NCBI GenBank assembly: GCA_947497475.1
Contig: CANMGS010000005.1
Coordinates: forward strand, 1 to 64,000
DNA from: an uncultured Amylibacter sp.
GTDB lineage: Bacteria > Pseudomonadota > Alphaproteobacteria > Rhodobacterales > Rhodobacteraceae
Length of the DNA stretch: 64,000 bases
Direction of reading: 5' to 3'
The notes below the pieces were generated by a model. It made no database searches and was not told where the DNA came from. It saw only the letters and a program-made list of their open reading frames with translations. Numbering within the stretch: the stretch's first letter is position 1; each line of letters begins with the position of its first letter. Shown piece after piece: positions 56,848-64,000 of this stretch. The position numbers and the translations under genes were made by a program.

Positions 56848-57618
56848 TCAAACAGATGCTGTAGAAATGAACGTGCACTCATCGGCTTGAATGTAAGCGC
56901 CCGTCAGAACGCCTGTGGCATAAGCCCCCGTATCAATTGAAACGCGTCCATTAGCGCAAACAGCTTCGTCTACAATTGTATGACCATGAACAACCCATTG
57001 TCCGTCTTGTCTAGGTTGTTCATCAAATGCACGCGTTCCCCACAATAGAACCCGTGACGATTGTTTGGTTAAATCAACCTGAGGGTCTGCAGCAGCATGA
57101 ACAACGTGAACATTCCCACTGTGCCAGTGTAATGGCAACGTTTTGATCCAATCTTGCATACCATCTGAAAGGCACGTCTTTAGGCCGTCACAGATGAAAT
57201 GCAATTCATCTTCCCCTGCTCGTTCTCTCGCACCAGGAACACCGTAGCTTTGCAGTGTTTGCAATCCCCCATAACGTAACCAACGTGGGCCACGCTCTAT
57301 CGGGTGCTTGATAAAATCCAGCATCATTTTTTCATGATTACCCATCAAACAGATTGCACCTTCAGCGCATAAATCACGAGCCCGATTTAGAACTTGGGCG
57401 CTTTCATCGCCACGATCAATCAAATCGCCAACCAAGATCAGCTGCGCATCATCAGGAGCTTTTGCCAAGAGTTGGTCAAGCAAATCAATTCTGCCATGAA
57501 CATCGCCTATGATAAATAATGGCTGCTCTGGTGCAAGTGCACCACTAAAATCAGGATATGTTGGTTCAACCTTAGAACGCGACATCCAACGTTTCCAAAA
57601 CTGCATCAAAACCCCCAT
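56848..57618 (-). CDS. PPP-family protein phosphatase (metallophosphoesterase) next to wzc
   Basis: A 256-residue phosphatase of the PPP superfamily. The metal-binding motifs are GDVHGR (residues ~38-43), GDLIDRG and GNHE, plus VVHGHT and VSIDTGA at the C-terminal side. It lies 45 bases downstream of wzc on the same strand and could be the phosphatase that reverses Wzc tyrosine phosphorylation in place of a Wzb LMW-PTP, which is absent here. The start is ATG 57618; ATG 57606 is possible. A diadenosine tetraphosphatase-like role is the main alternative. Confidence 0.85.
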   Translation of the reverse strand: MGVLMQFWKRWMSRSKVEPTYPDFSGALAPEQPLFIIGDVHGRIDLLDQLLAKAPDDAQLILVGDLIDRGDESAQVLNRARDLCAEGAICLMGNHEKMMLDFIKHPIERGPRWLRYGGLQTLQSYGVPGARERAGEDELHFICDGLKTCLSDGMQDWIKTLPLHWHSGNVHVVHAAADPQVDLTKQSSRVLLWGTRAFDEQPRQDGQWVVHGHTIVDEAVCANGRVSIDTGAYATGVLTGAYIQADECTFISTASV

Positions 57619-57663
57619 TTCCTACGTCTTGAAAAGAGCGGGAAAATACCCAAAAACGATTAT

Positions 57664-59772
57664 CTAGTTTTCGTAGTAACCATCGTCTTTGCCATAAGCA
57701 TATCCATATTGATTTGCATAACCATAGCTCTTCATCTCATTACCATCGATTTGGTTAAAGACCAAACCGCCGATCTGTAAGCCAAGGTTTTCAAACATAG
57801 ATAGGCCCTGTTTAACTTGGGTTTTGGTCGTTGAATTCCAACGAACGCTGTAAATAACCACATCAGCATGCCGTGCAATAATCCGCGCATCTGGCACAGA
57901 TAGAACTGGTGCAGTATCAATAATAATATAGTCATATTTCTTACGTAAATCTTCCAAAAGATCCGCAAACTTAACTGATGAAAATAGGTCTGCTGCATTC
58001 ACAACTGGCTTTTCGCCAATTAAAATATCTGCACCCAGTTCAGAGGATTTATAAACAGCGTCATCGATTGCTGTTTCATCTGCCATTACAGATACAAAAC
58101 CTGTAGGATTATCTAAGTTAAAGTATTCCTTAAAAACACGCTTCCTGACATCACCTTCAATAATCAGAACCTTTTTGTTAAGCGCCGAAATATTCTGAGC
58201 CAAAGTTAATGCCATCGTCGTTTTACCTTCGTTCGGCACAGATGATGTCGACATGATGACCTGAGGTGGATTGTCCACATCAGACAACAGAATAGACGTT
58301 CTAAGGTTACGTACTGCTTCTGCGAAAACAGACGTGGGTTTTGCCTGTGTATATTCTAGAATTCTGTCACGCGCAGCTTCAACAACCTTAGGAATAGATC
58401 CCAAAACATTATACCCTGTATAGCCTTCAAGATCGTCCGCCGTACGGAACGTATTGTTGCGCATCTCTTTCACAATCAAGATGCCAGAGCCAATAATCAA
58501 ACCAATGATCGATGACAAAAGTATAATCAATAATGTCTTAGGCGAAGATGCTTCTTGCGGAACCGCCGATGACAAAAGACGGCTATCTGCTTGCTGTAAA
58601 CCTTGCTGAACAGCCGTTTCCTTTAGCCGCGATAGAAAGCTTTCATAAAGCAAACCATTTGCCTGGGCTTCACGTTGTAATTGCTGCAATTCAATCAAAT
58701 CAGCAGACTGTTCATTAATTTCCGCCTGAAAATCGACCTCAGCTTTTGCAATTGAATCGCGTTGCGTATTCAATCTGCTGATATCAAAATCAATTTGGCT
58801 TACAATGCCTGACACTTGTAAATCAAATGTAGCTTGCTCAACATTCCCCGCTTTAAGCTCTGTAAACGCTGTTGCCAGTCTTGTGTTATTCGCAAGCTTT
58901 ACAACTTGTTCGTAATCTTTGGCCTGCGCTGCCGCGTTAATACTATTGCGTTTAACTTCCAATTCCACACGCTTTGTATCAAAGTCTGAAATACGTTCAC
59001 GCATTTCTTTAAGCTGAATAGAAAGGCCTGCTAAAGCTTCGGCACTGATCAACTGTGTATCGTCACTAAACGCTTTCATCTTCGTTTCAGATGCTTCCAG
59101 TTCTAACTTTAGCTCTGCTACTTTTTCACTCAACCATTTGCTGGCTTGCTCAGTCGCAATGAATTTTTCGTTCAAAGAGCTTTGAATATACAAATCCGCT
59201 AATGTATTTGCGATCAACGCAGACTTGTCTGGGTCTTCTGTTCTTACATTTATAGTAAACACTAAAGACTGGCGAATATTAGACACTGAAATTACAGAAA
59301 TTACAGTATCAACAACGTCATTAAAAATAGCAGCTTCTGTTTTAGGATCGTCCCCAAGACCCAACACACTTTTTATCGCTCCAACTGGATTAAACCCACT
59401 AGATTCTTTTAAGCTTTCATTAAACTCTTCATCATCGACAAGGTTCAAATCTTCAACAAGTGCCGTAATAAGGTTCCGCGAACGAATAACTTCAACTTCA
59501 GTATTAACAGCTTCAGAACCACCCTGCCCGCCAGATAAAACGCTTTCAATATCTAACACTTGTTGCTGCTTTGTAGCCAAAGCCACAACAGCACCCGCTG
59601 GATAAATAGGTGTCGCAACACTTACGGCATAATAACCGCCTAAAAGCCCAACGATAATCATATAGATCAACAAACGAAGCTTTCCGCGCCAAAGCACATT
59701 AACCATTGTAAAAAAGTCAATCTCGTGGCCGCGTAATTCAGGCATTACTAATTTCGTATCTAAACTATTCAT
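57664..59772 (-). CDS. wzc: Polysaccharide co-polymerase and tyrosine autokinase, Wzc-like
   Basis: A 702-residue inner-membrane bacterial tyrosine kinase. A Wzz domain with a first membrane segment near residue 35 and a second near residue 410 frames a periplasmic coiled coil. The cytoplasmic kinase has Walker A SSVPNEGKTTMALTLAQN (about residue 511), Walker A' and Walker B (YIIIDTAPVLSVPDA). The C-terminus is a tyrosine cluster (KSYGYANQYGYAYGKDDGYY) that is autophosphorylated in this family. It controls chain length and couples synthesis to Wza export. It is followed by the phosphatase gene. Confidence 0.94.
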   Translation of the reverse strand: MNSLDTKLVMPELRGHEIDFFTMVNVLWRGKLRLLIYMIIVGLLGGYYAVSVATPIYPAGAVVALATKQQQVLDIESVLSGGQGGSEAVNTEVEVIRSRNLITALVEDLNLVDDEEFNESLKESSGFNPVGAIKSVLGLGDDPKTEAAIFNDVVDTVISVISVSNIRQSLVFTINVRTEDPDKSALIANTLADLYIQSSLNEKFIATEQASKWLSEKVAELKLELEASETKMKAFSDDTQLISAEALAGLSIQLKEMRERISDFDTKRVELEVKRNSINAAAQAKDYEQVVKLANNTRLATAFTELKAGNVEQATFDLQVSGIVSQIDFDISRLNTQRDSIAKAEVDFQAEINEQSADLIELQQLQREAQANGLLYESFLSRLKETAVQQGLQQADSRLLSSAVPQEASSPKTLLIILLSSIIGLIIGSGILIVKEMRNNTFRTADDLEGYTGYNVLGSIPKVVEAARDRILEYTQAKPTSVFAEAVRNLRTSILLSDVDNPPQVIMSTSSVPNEGKTTMALTLAQNISALNKKVLIIEGDVRKRVFKEYFNLDNPTGFVSVMADETAIDDAVYKSSELGADILIGEKPVVNAADLFSSVKFADLLEDLRKKYDYIIIDTAPVLSVPDARIIARHADVVIYSVRWNSTTKTQVKQGLSMFENLGLQIGGLVFNQIDGNEMKSYGYANQYGYAYGKDDGYYEN

Positions 59773-59895
59773 AAAACTCTACTTACCCTTAATTAGTCAC
59801 TTATTAGGCGATCTGCTCAAAGTTGAAAAGCTTATATTTATCACAATAAAATCAATACAATCGCGCCATTACATAAGCAAGGTATACTATATATC

Positions 59896-61191
59896 TCAAA
59901 AGCGATCGGCGGCCAGTTCTTGCCAAAATTCAAAGATCTTTGTGGCATTTAACGCCGAGGCCCAGCCATGTCGTGCAAAATCTTGTCGTTCCAGTTCATC
60001 TTCCAAACCTGCAACAAACAATCGTTTATCCGCATCTCTTTGGGTAGGGTTACGTTCGCCGACCAGCTCTGCAACAATGGCGAACTTTCGCACGCGTTCT
60101 TGGCGCTCTTGATACCTCAGGTCTGAATCTTCTGTTTCCGCTACATCATGCTGTTGCCGTTCTTTTGCCAATATAACAGCTTCTGGCGAAGGTTCCGCAA
60201 CCTCTTCTGATTTATAGTCATCCCGTATAGCCGCCGTCAGATACCCCACAGAAGACTTCGCCTTGCGCCCCGCCACATAGCTCAGCTTCTCGGCAATATA
60301 TTCATCCCCATGCTCGGCAATCCACTGTCGCGCCAAACGGTCAGACACACCCTGCCCTAACAACGCTTCATAAACCTTCGATGCACGCAACCCATCACTA
60401 TCATCAATATTGAACATAGCCAGCTGTGGGTTCTCTTTAATCTTGAACCGAATGTCACTGACCGCCCTGCCCTTTTTGCGGAACTCAGGCTCGATTGTAA
60501 TATCCGATGTCTTATTCACCTCCGTCACCGCGGGTTTGATGATCTTGGCATTCAGATGCTTAAAACTTTCGTAATACGTACTGCCCTCCACACCCATCAA
60601 TTTGCGAAAGGTTTCCAAGGGCCACCAGCCTGTGGAACCTGTCCGCACAAAACGATAGCAATTCTCGTATAACGCCAACCCATGACCACTGGAAAAGTTG
60701 CGCTGGATATTCACATTGATCAGCGCGTAAATCTTCGGATCGTGCAGCTTTTGCGCTAGAACAGGGCTGTAAGCGTATTCACACACACCGCCCTTCAGCT
60801 TGGCATAAGACAGCAATGACGACACGCCCCACTCCTGCTTTCCGTCCTCATCCAGCATGTCCCATTCTGCCACAGTTTCAGCGAGCGACTTCAATGAGGA
60901 TCGCAAAGTATCCATATCGTTCGAGTTATACCCAACGATCATGGCCAGCGTTTTCGCATCTATCGAATGGCTTTGACTGGTTTGCAGCGTGTCATACGCA
61001 TTCAACAGCAATACATTCGACAGTTTCCGCTGCAACAGCGAAAGCTTGCCACTGATATGAATAGCACCCACGTGCTTTTTCACCGTTTCGCGCCGCAGCG
61101 CACCTGTTAACTGTTCCGTAGATTGGGCTGCCTGTGCCATATATCCGCTCGCTTGACCGTCATCGATTCTTGTTTTGTAGAACCATGGCAT
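59896..61191 (-). CDS. repB: Replication initiator, Rep_3 superfamily (RepB type)
   Basis: A 431-residue initiator. The Rep_3 core is visible at residues ~40-260: HISGKLSLLQRKLSNVLLLNAYD, the DMDTLRSSLKSLAETVAEWD helix-turn-helix region and GSTGWWPLETFRKLMGVEGSTYYESFKHLNAKIIKPAVTEVN as the second winged helix. It binds iterons near its own promoter: five 22-bp repeats and two extra GGTACC boxes lie directly upstream. It is divergent from parA. This arrangement matches the RepB-type plasmids of Rhodobacterales. Confidence 0.9.
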   Translation of the reverse strand: MPWFYKTRIDDGQASGYMAQAAQSTEQLTGALRRETVKKHVGAIHISGKLSLLQRKLSNVLLLNAYDTLQTSQSHSIDAKTLAMIVGYNSNDMDTLRSSLKSLAETVAEWDMLDEDGKQEWGVSSLLSYAKLKGGVCEYAYSPVLAQKLHDPKIYALINVNIQRNFSSGHGLALYENCYRFVRTGSTGWWPLETFRKLMGVEGSTYYESFKHLNAKIIKPAVTEVNKTSDITIEPEFRKKGRAVSDIRFKIKENPQLAMFNIDDSDGLRASKVYEALLGQGVSDRLARQWIAEHGDEYIAEKLSYVAGRKAKSSVGYLTAAIRDDYKSEEVAEPSPEAVILAKERQQHDVAETEDSDLRYQERQERVRKFAIVAELVGERNPTQRDADKRLFVAGLEDELERQDFARHGWASALNATKIFEFWQELAADRF

Positions 61192-61195
61192 AAAA

Positions 61196-61261
61196 GGTAC
61201 CCAGACACAAATAAATCTGGGTTCTTATACCCCTCCCCCACAAAACCTGTAGACGGGTACC
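61196..61261. promoter_or_regulatory. Paired GGTACC boxes at the repB start, possible autoregulation site
   Basis: GGTACC occurs at 61196-61201 and 61256-61261, 60 bases apart, just upstream of the repB start. The same core begins the iterons at 61408-61495. Initiators of the Rep_3 type commonly repress their own gene through such sites. Confidence 0.55.
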
Positions 61262-61385
61262 CATAGACTCTATCGGTTAATTTACAGAGTCATCACCGTT
61301 CGCAGAGGAGTCAAAACACGCAACATATGTGCCAAAACAGGGCTAAAACGGCCAAAAACAAGCATAATTTAACCCCCTGAGAATC

Positions 61386-61495
61386 GGAACCTTATATCCT
61401 GTATTAGGGTACCTTTAGCACCGCAAAGAGGTACCTTTCATACTGGGAATCGGTACCCTTTAACCTGATTTCAGGTACCCAAACATACATAACCT
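61386..61495. repeat. Replication origin iterons, five copies at exact 22-bp spacing
   Basis: GGTACC cores start at 61408, 61430, 61452 and 61474, with a variant GGAACC at 61386. All are spaced exactly 22 bases, i.e. two helical turns, and the following bases are T- or A-rich in most units. This is the layout of iteron origins bound by Rep_3 initiators. An AT-rich stretch follows at 61497-61589. Confidence 0.85.
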
Positions 61496-61496
61496 A

Positions 61497-61589
61497 TTGA
61501 AAAAAAATATTTTTCTATACCTAAACATCTTAAATATATTAAACTAATTAAACAGTATATGTGCCTTCTTTTATATATGATTTTTATTT
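61497..61589. other. AT-rich stretch, candidate DNA unwinding element
   Basis: Directly after the iterons the sequence becomes almost entirely A and T, with runs of A, TTAAATATATTAAA and TTTTATATATGA. This is where an initiator would be expected to open the origin. No gene is present. Confidence 0.6.
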
Positions 61590-61606
61590 GGTTTCGCTGC
61601 GAAACC
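61590..61606. promoter_or_regulatory. parS-like palindrome upstream of parA (copy 1)
   Basis: GGTTTCGCTGCGAAACC is a perfect palindrome of two 8-base arms around one central base. It lies between the origin and parA, a standard place for a ParB-binding centromere. Two further copies occur at 62398 and 63148. Confidence 0.75.
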
Positions 61607-61702
61607 TGTATTTATTCTGAAACCACACCAACAATGCTTTGCGATTTCTAAGATGTGCGTTATTATTCTTTATATCAAGAAAAACATAGAACATCTAATA
61701 GG

Positions 61703-63088
61703 ATGCAGATTTTGAGCAAATCACAAACACCCCTCCCCCCATATTTGAATCTCGATCCACAAGTGGCTGCCAGCAAGCTCCCTGATCCTATCGATACAGC
61801 GCGATTCGCGAAAGCCGCATCATTCTGTGCCAAAGGCCGCGAAGATCTGGCACAACGTGGATACGCCCCAGACGGTCAAAAACGTTTGCGGAAATTTTCG
61901 ACCTGGGAGGTAACTAAATATTTAATCCCAGTGGCCCCTGCTCACCTGCGGCGGGTTCTAAAGGCCAACCCAGACCTGCCCCAGGGCGAAGGCGAAGGCG
62001 GATCAAAATGGTTCACGCTCGAAGAAGTTCTCGCATTGCGCACGCATTTCGCATCTGAAGGCGTCAGTACCAAAGAATACCTGCCTTATCGTCCCAAAGG
62101 GGAACCTGCCAAAGTCGCGGCTGTCGCAAACTTTAAGGGTGGGGTTGGAAAAACCAGCACAGCCGCACATCTGGCCATGTCAGCCGCATTAGACGGCTAC
62201 AAAGTGCTTGTGATTGATCTCGATAGCCAAGGGTCGATGACATCCATCCTTGGCGGTGATGTTCCAGATGAATGGTCCACCGTTTTTCCGCTGATCGCCA
62301 AAGACTATGCCAAAGCGGTTGTGGCTGAAAACGAAGTGCGCAAAGCGGCTGGTACAGCACAAATACAGCTGGATGAGACATTAACCGAGGCGTTAGAGGT
62401 TTCGTCGCGAAACGTCATTCAGAACACCCATTGGCCAAATATCGATCTGATCGGTGCACAGTTAAACTTGTATTGGGCAGAGTTCCAAATTCCTGTCTGG
62501 CGCATGGGTTTGCGCAGTTGGGCGCTATGGGACGGTTTGCAGAACTTCCTACACGATGAAGGTATCTTGGACGACTACGATATCGTGTTGCTGGATACAC
62601 CCCCTGCCCTTGGCTATTTGACGATCAACGCATTGGCTGCCGCCGACATCTTGCTTGTCCCCTTGGGTGCTTCCTTTCTAGAGTTTGACAGCACAGGACG
62701 GTTCTTTGACATGTTGTACACCACTTTCGCGTCTATTGAAGAAGGCGAAAACGCAGCATTGCGCAAAGCGGGTTTGCCGGAAATGAAATTTGAATGGGAT
62801 GTGGTGCGCGCGATTGTGACCCGTTTCGATGCCAGCCAGCAGACGGATATGGCGAATGTGATCCAGGCATATTTTGGCGATTTTATGAATGCGTACCGTC
62901 AGGATTACACAGCTTTGGTCGGGCAAGCGGGCGAGCAAGTGAACGGGATATATGAAGCGGATTACCGCGACTTTAACCGTGAAACTTATGTGCGTGGGCG
63001 CGAGGCGTTCGATCGGACCTATGCTGAGTTTAAGGAATTGCTGATCGGCTCATGGTGGCGCGACACCCAGATGAAGGATGAAGGCTAA
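61703..63088 (+). CDS. parA: Plasmid partition ATPase ParA
   Basis: A 461-residue ParA of the type found with large plasmids. The N-terminal ~110 residues form a winged-helix-like region (LRKFSTWEVTKYLIPVAPAHLRRVL). The deviant Walker A is FKGGVGKTSTAAHLAMS (about residue 144), followed by LIDLDSQGS and VLLDTPPALG. The start could be ATG 61703 or TTG 61712, both next to AGGA; a GTG at 61655 is less likely. Its stop overlaps the parB start (TAATG). Confidence 0.93.
   Translation: MQILSKSQTPLPPYLNLDPQVAASKLPDPIDTARFAKAASFCAKGREDLAQRGYAPDGQKRLRKFSTWEVTKYLIPVAPAHLRRVLKANPDLPQGEGEGGSKWFTLEEVLALRTHFASEGVSTKEYLPYRPKGEPAKVAAVANFKGGVGKTSTAAHLAMSAALDGYKVLVIDLDSQGSMTSILGGDVPDEWSTVFPLIAKDYAKAVVAENEVRKAAGTAQIQLDETLTEALEVSSRNVIQNTHWPNIDLIGAQLNLYWAEFQIPVWRMGLRSWALWDGLQNFLHDEGILDDYDIVLLDTPPALGYLTINALAAADILLVPLGASFLEFDSTGRFFDMLYTTFASIEEGENAALRKAGLPEMKFEWDVVRAIVTRFDASQQTDMANVIQAYFGDFMNAYRQDYTALVGQAGEQVNGIYEADYRDFNRETYVRGREAFDRTYAEFKELLIGSWWRDTQMKDEG
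62398..62414. promoter_or_regulatory. parS-like palindrome inside parA (copy 2, imperfect)
   Basis: GGTTTCGTCGCGAAACG differs from the perfect palindrome at two outer positions. It lies in the parA coding sequence. A chance match is less likely because a third copy lies in parB at a similar distance. Confidence 0.45.
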
Positions 63089-64000
63089 TGGCTAAACGCA
63101 GAAGATTAACCGCACCAGATGCGGAAGCATTGAAAGAATTGGAAACAGGTTTCGCCGCGAAACCCTCGGGTGGTCTGGGGCTGGAAACCAAAAGCATGGC
63201 ACCGATTGCCAAAGTTGCGGGCGAAGCAGCTGCAATGGCGGAACATGGTGACCGTGTAGAGAATGCCCAAAATCGCGTAGACGCAGAAGCGTTGCAAGCC
63301 GCTAAAGCAGGTGGATTGTTGGCGCAAGAGATTGCCGTCGCAGATATTGACGTTGATTACGTCAGCCGCGATCGCGTGATCCAAGATGCCGAAGCGATGG
63401 ACGAGCTGAAGTCATCGATTAAAGCCAACGGATTGCGAACACCGATAGAGGTGGTTCAAACCGTTGATGGTTATGGATTGATTTCTGGTTGGCGTCGTTT
63501 GGCGGCTTTGCGGGATTTATCTGTAGAAACCGTAAAGGCATTCGTGCGTGAAGCCCAAGAGAGCGCCGAAGTTTATCTGAATATGGTCGAGGAAAATGAA
63601 ATTCGCGCAGATCTATCCCACTATGAACGGGGCCGCATTGCGGTGGTTGCTGCAGGGCAGGGGGTTTATGCTGATGTGGCAGAAGCGGTGAACCATTTGT
63701 TCGCCTCTGCATCCAAAGCGAAGCGATCCAAGGTGCGTAGCTTTGCTGTTATTCACGAAGCTTTGGGCGATTTATTGCAGTTTCCGACCGAATTAACAGA
63801 GAAAGCAGGGCTGAAGCTGGCAAAATTGTTGCGTGAGGGCGATTTAAAGCCATTTAGGGCGGCTTTGGCTGAAAATACACCGAATGATGCGGCAGAAGAG
63901 TGGAGGGTGCTTGAGGCGGTTATTTTGGCGGCTGAGCCTGGGGTCAAGACCGTTCCCAAAGGCGGACGTCCAAGTAAAACGGTAGTGCTATCATCTGTCG
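63088..64000 (+). CDS. parB: Chromosome/plasmid partition protein ParB, 3' end outside window
   Basis: The first ~304 residues of a ParB protein. The ParB/Srx NTPase domain is visible from about residue 80, with ADIDVDYVSRDRV, ELKSSIKANGLRTPIEVV, GLISGWRRLAAL (box of the GxRR type) and VEENEIRADLSHYER. The HTH part follows (ASASKAKRSKVRSFAVIHEALGDLL). The start ATG 63088 overlaps the parA stop by one base. It should bind the parS-like palindromes near and within parA/parB. The open frame reaches the end of the window without a stop. Confidence 0.93.
   Translation, partial: MAKRRRLTAPDAEALKELETGFAAKPSGGLGLETKSMAPIAKVAGEAAAMAEHGDRVENAQNRVDAEALQAAKAGGLLAQEIAVADIDVDYVSRDRVIQDAEAMDELKSSIKANGLRTPIEVVQTVDGYGLISGWRRLAALRDLSVETVKAFVREAQESAEVYLNMVEENEIRADLSHYERGRIAVVAAGQGVYADVAEAVNHLFASASKAKRSKVRSFAVIHEALGDLLQFPTELTEKAGLKLAKLLREGDLKPFRAALAENTPNDAAEEWRVLEAVILAAEPGVKTVPKGGRPSKTVVLSSV
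63148..63164. promoter_or_regulatory. parS-like palindrome inside the 5' part of parB (copy 3)
   Basis: GGTTTCGCCGCGAAACC has the same arms as the copy upstream of parA, with a different central base, and is a perfect palindrome. It encodes the GFAAKP residues of ParB (about residues 21-26). A ParB site in the 5' region of the partition operon could also affect expression. Confidence 0.65.

Overview
The window looks like part of a low-GC extrachromosomal replicon (plasmid or chromid) of a marine alphaproteobacterium, most likely a roseobacter-group member of the Rhodobacterales. Supporting points are the Rep_3-type initiator next to parAB, the SitABCD-type metal transporter, RTX proteins with type I secretion tails, and a large Wzx/Wzy-type exopolysaccharide locus. 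This assignment rests on protein character and gene content; no database search was possible.

Layout. 1-258: 3' end of an RTX protein. 427-10962: exopolysaccharide genes (GT4 glycosyltransferase, two sulfotransferases, Wzy-like and Wzx-like membrane proteins, rfbA/rfbB and three nucleotide-sugar enzymes). 11144-12278: an Lrp/AsnC regulator divergent from a DUF3291 protein. 12406-17751: two ECF sigma/anti-sigma pairs bracketing a Tat-exported sulfite oxidase-family enzyme, a diheme cytochrome c and a small periplasmic protein. 17861-23664: accessory island with a serine resolvase, a translationally coupled operon of two unknown exported proteins, an 80-residue protein and a TniQ-like zinc protein, then an orphan HTH antitoxin-like gene. 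24018-33842: a compact type II secretion system (T2SS) whose genes lie on both strands and overlap. 33808-41947: an Rhs/SpvB-like polymorphic toxin with a candidate immunity gene and a displaced Rhs tail fragment. 42147-46869: small RHH protein, sitABCD, methyltransferase. 46873-54522: a third sulfotransferase and two large RTX proteins. 54803-59772: export end of the exopolysaccharide system (sugar transferase, Wza, Wzc and a PPP-family phosphatase). 59896-64000: replication and partition (repB, 22-bp iterons, parS-like palindromes, parA, partial parB).

How the parts fit together. The two polysaccharide blocks form one Wzx/Wzy-dependent pathway: nucleotide sugars are made (RfbA, RfbB, epimerases, dehydrogenase), a lipid-linked unit is started by the sugar transferase, extended by the GT4 enzyme, probably sulfated, flipped, polymerised and exported through Wza/Wzc. 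The RTX proteins are probable matrix or adhesion partners. The T2SS, Rhs toxin and RTX proteins make this replicon rich in surface and secreted functions, so it is plausibly a biofilm and competition replicon.

The most unusual parts are the interleaved T2SS whose gspK 3' end runs into an Rhs fragment, the coupled exported-protein/TniQ operon, and an unusually clear origin/partition region with five 22-bp-spaced iterons and three parS-like palindromes, two of them inside coding sequence.
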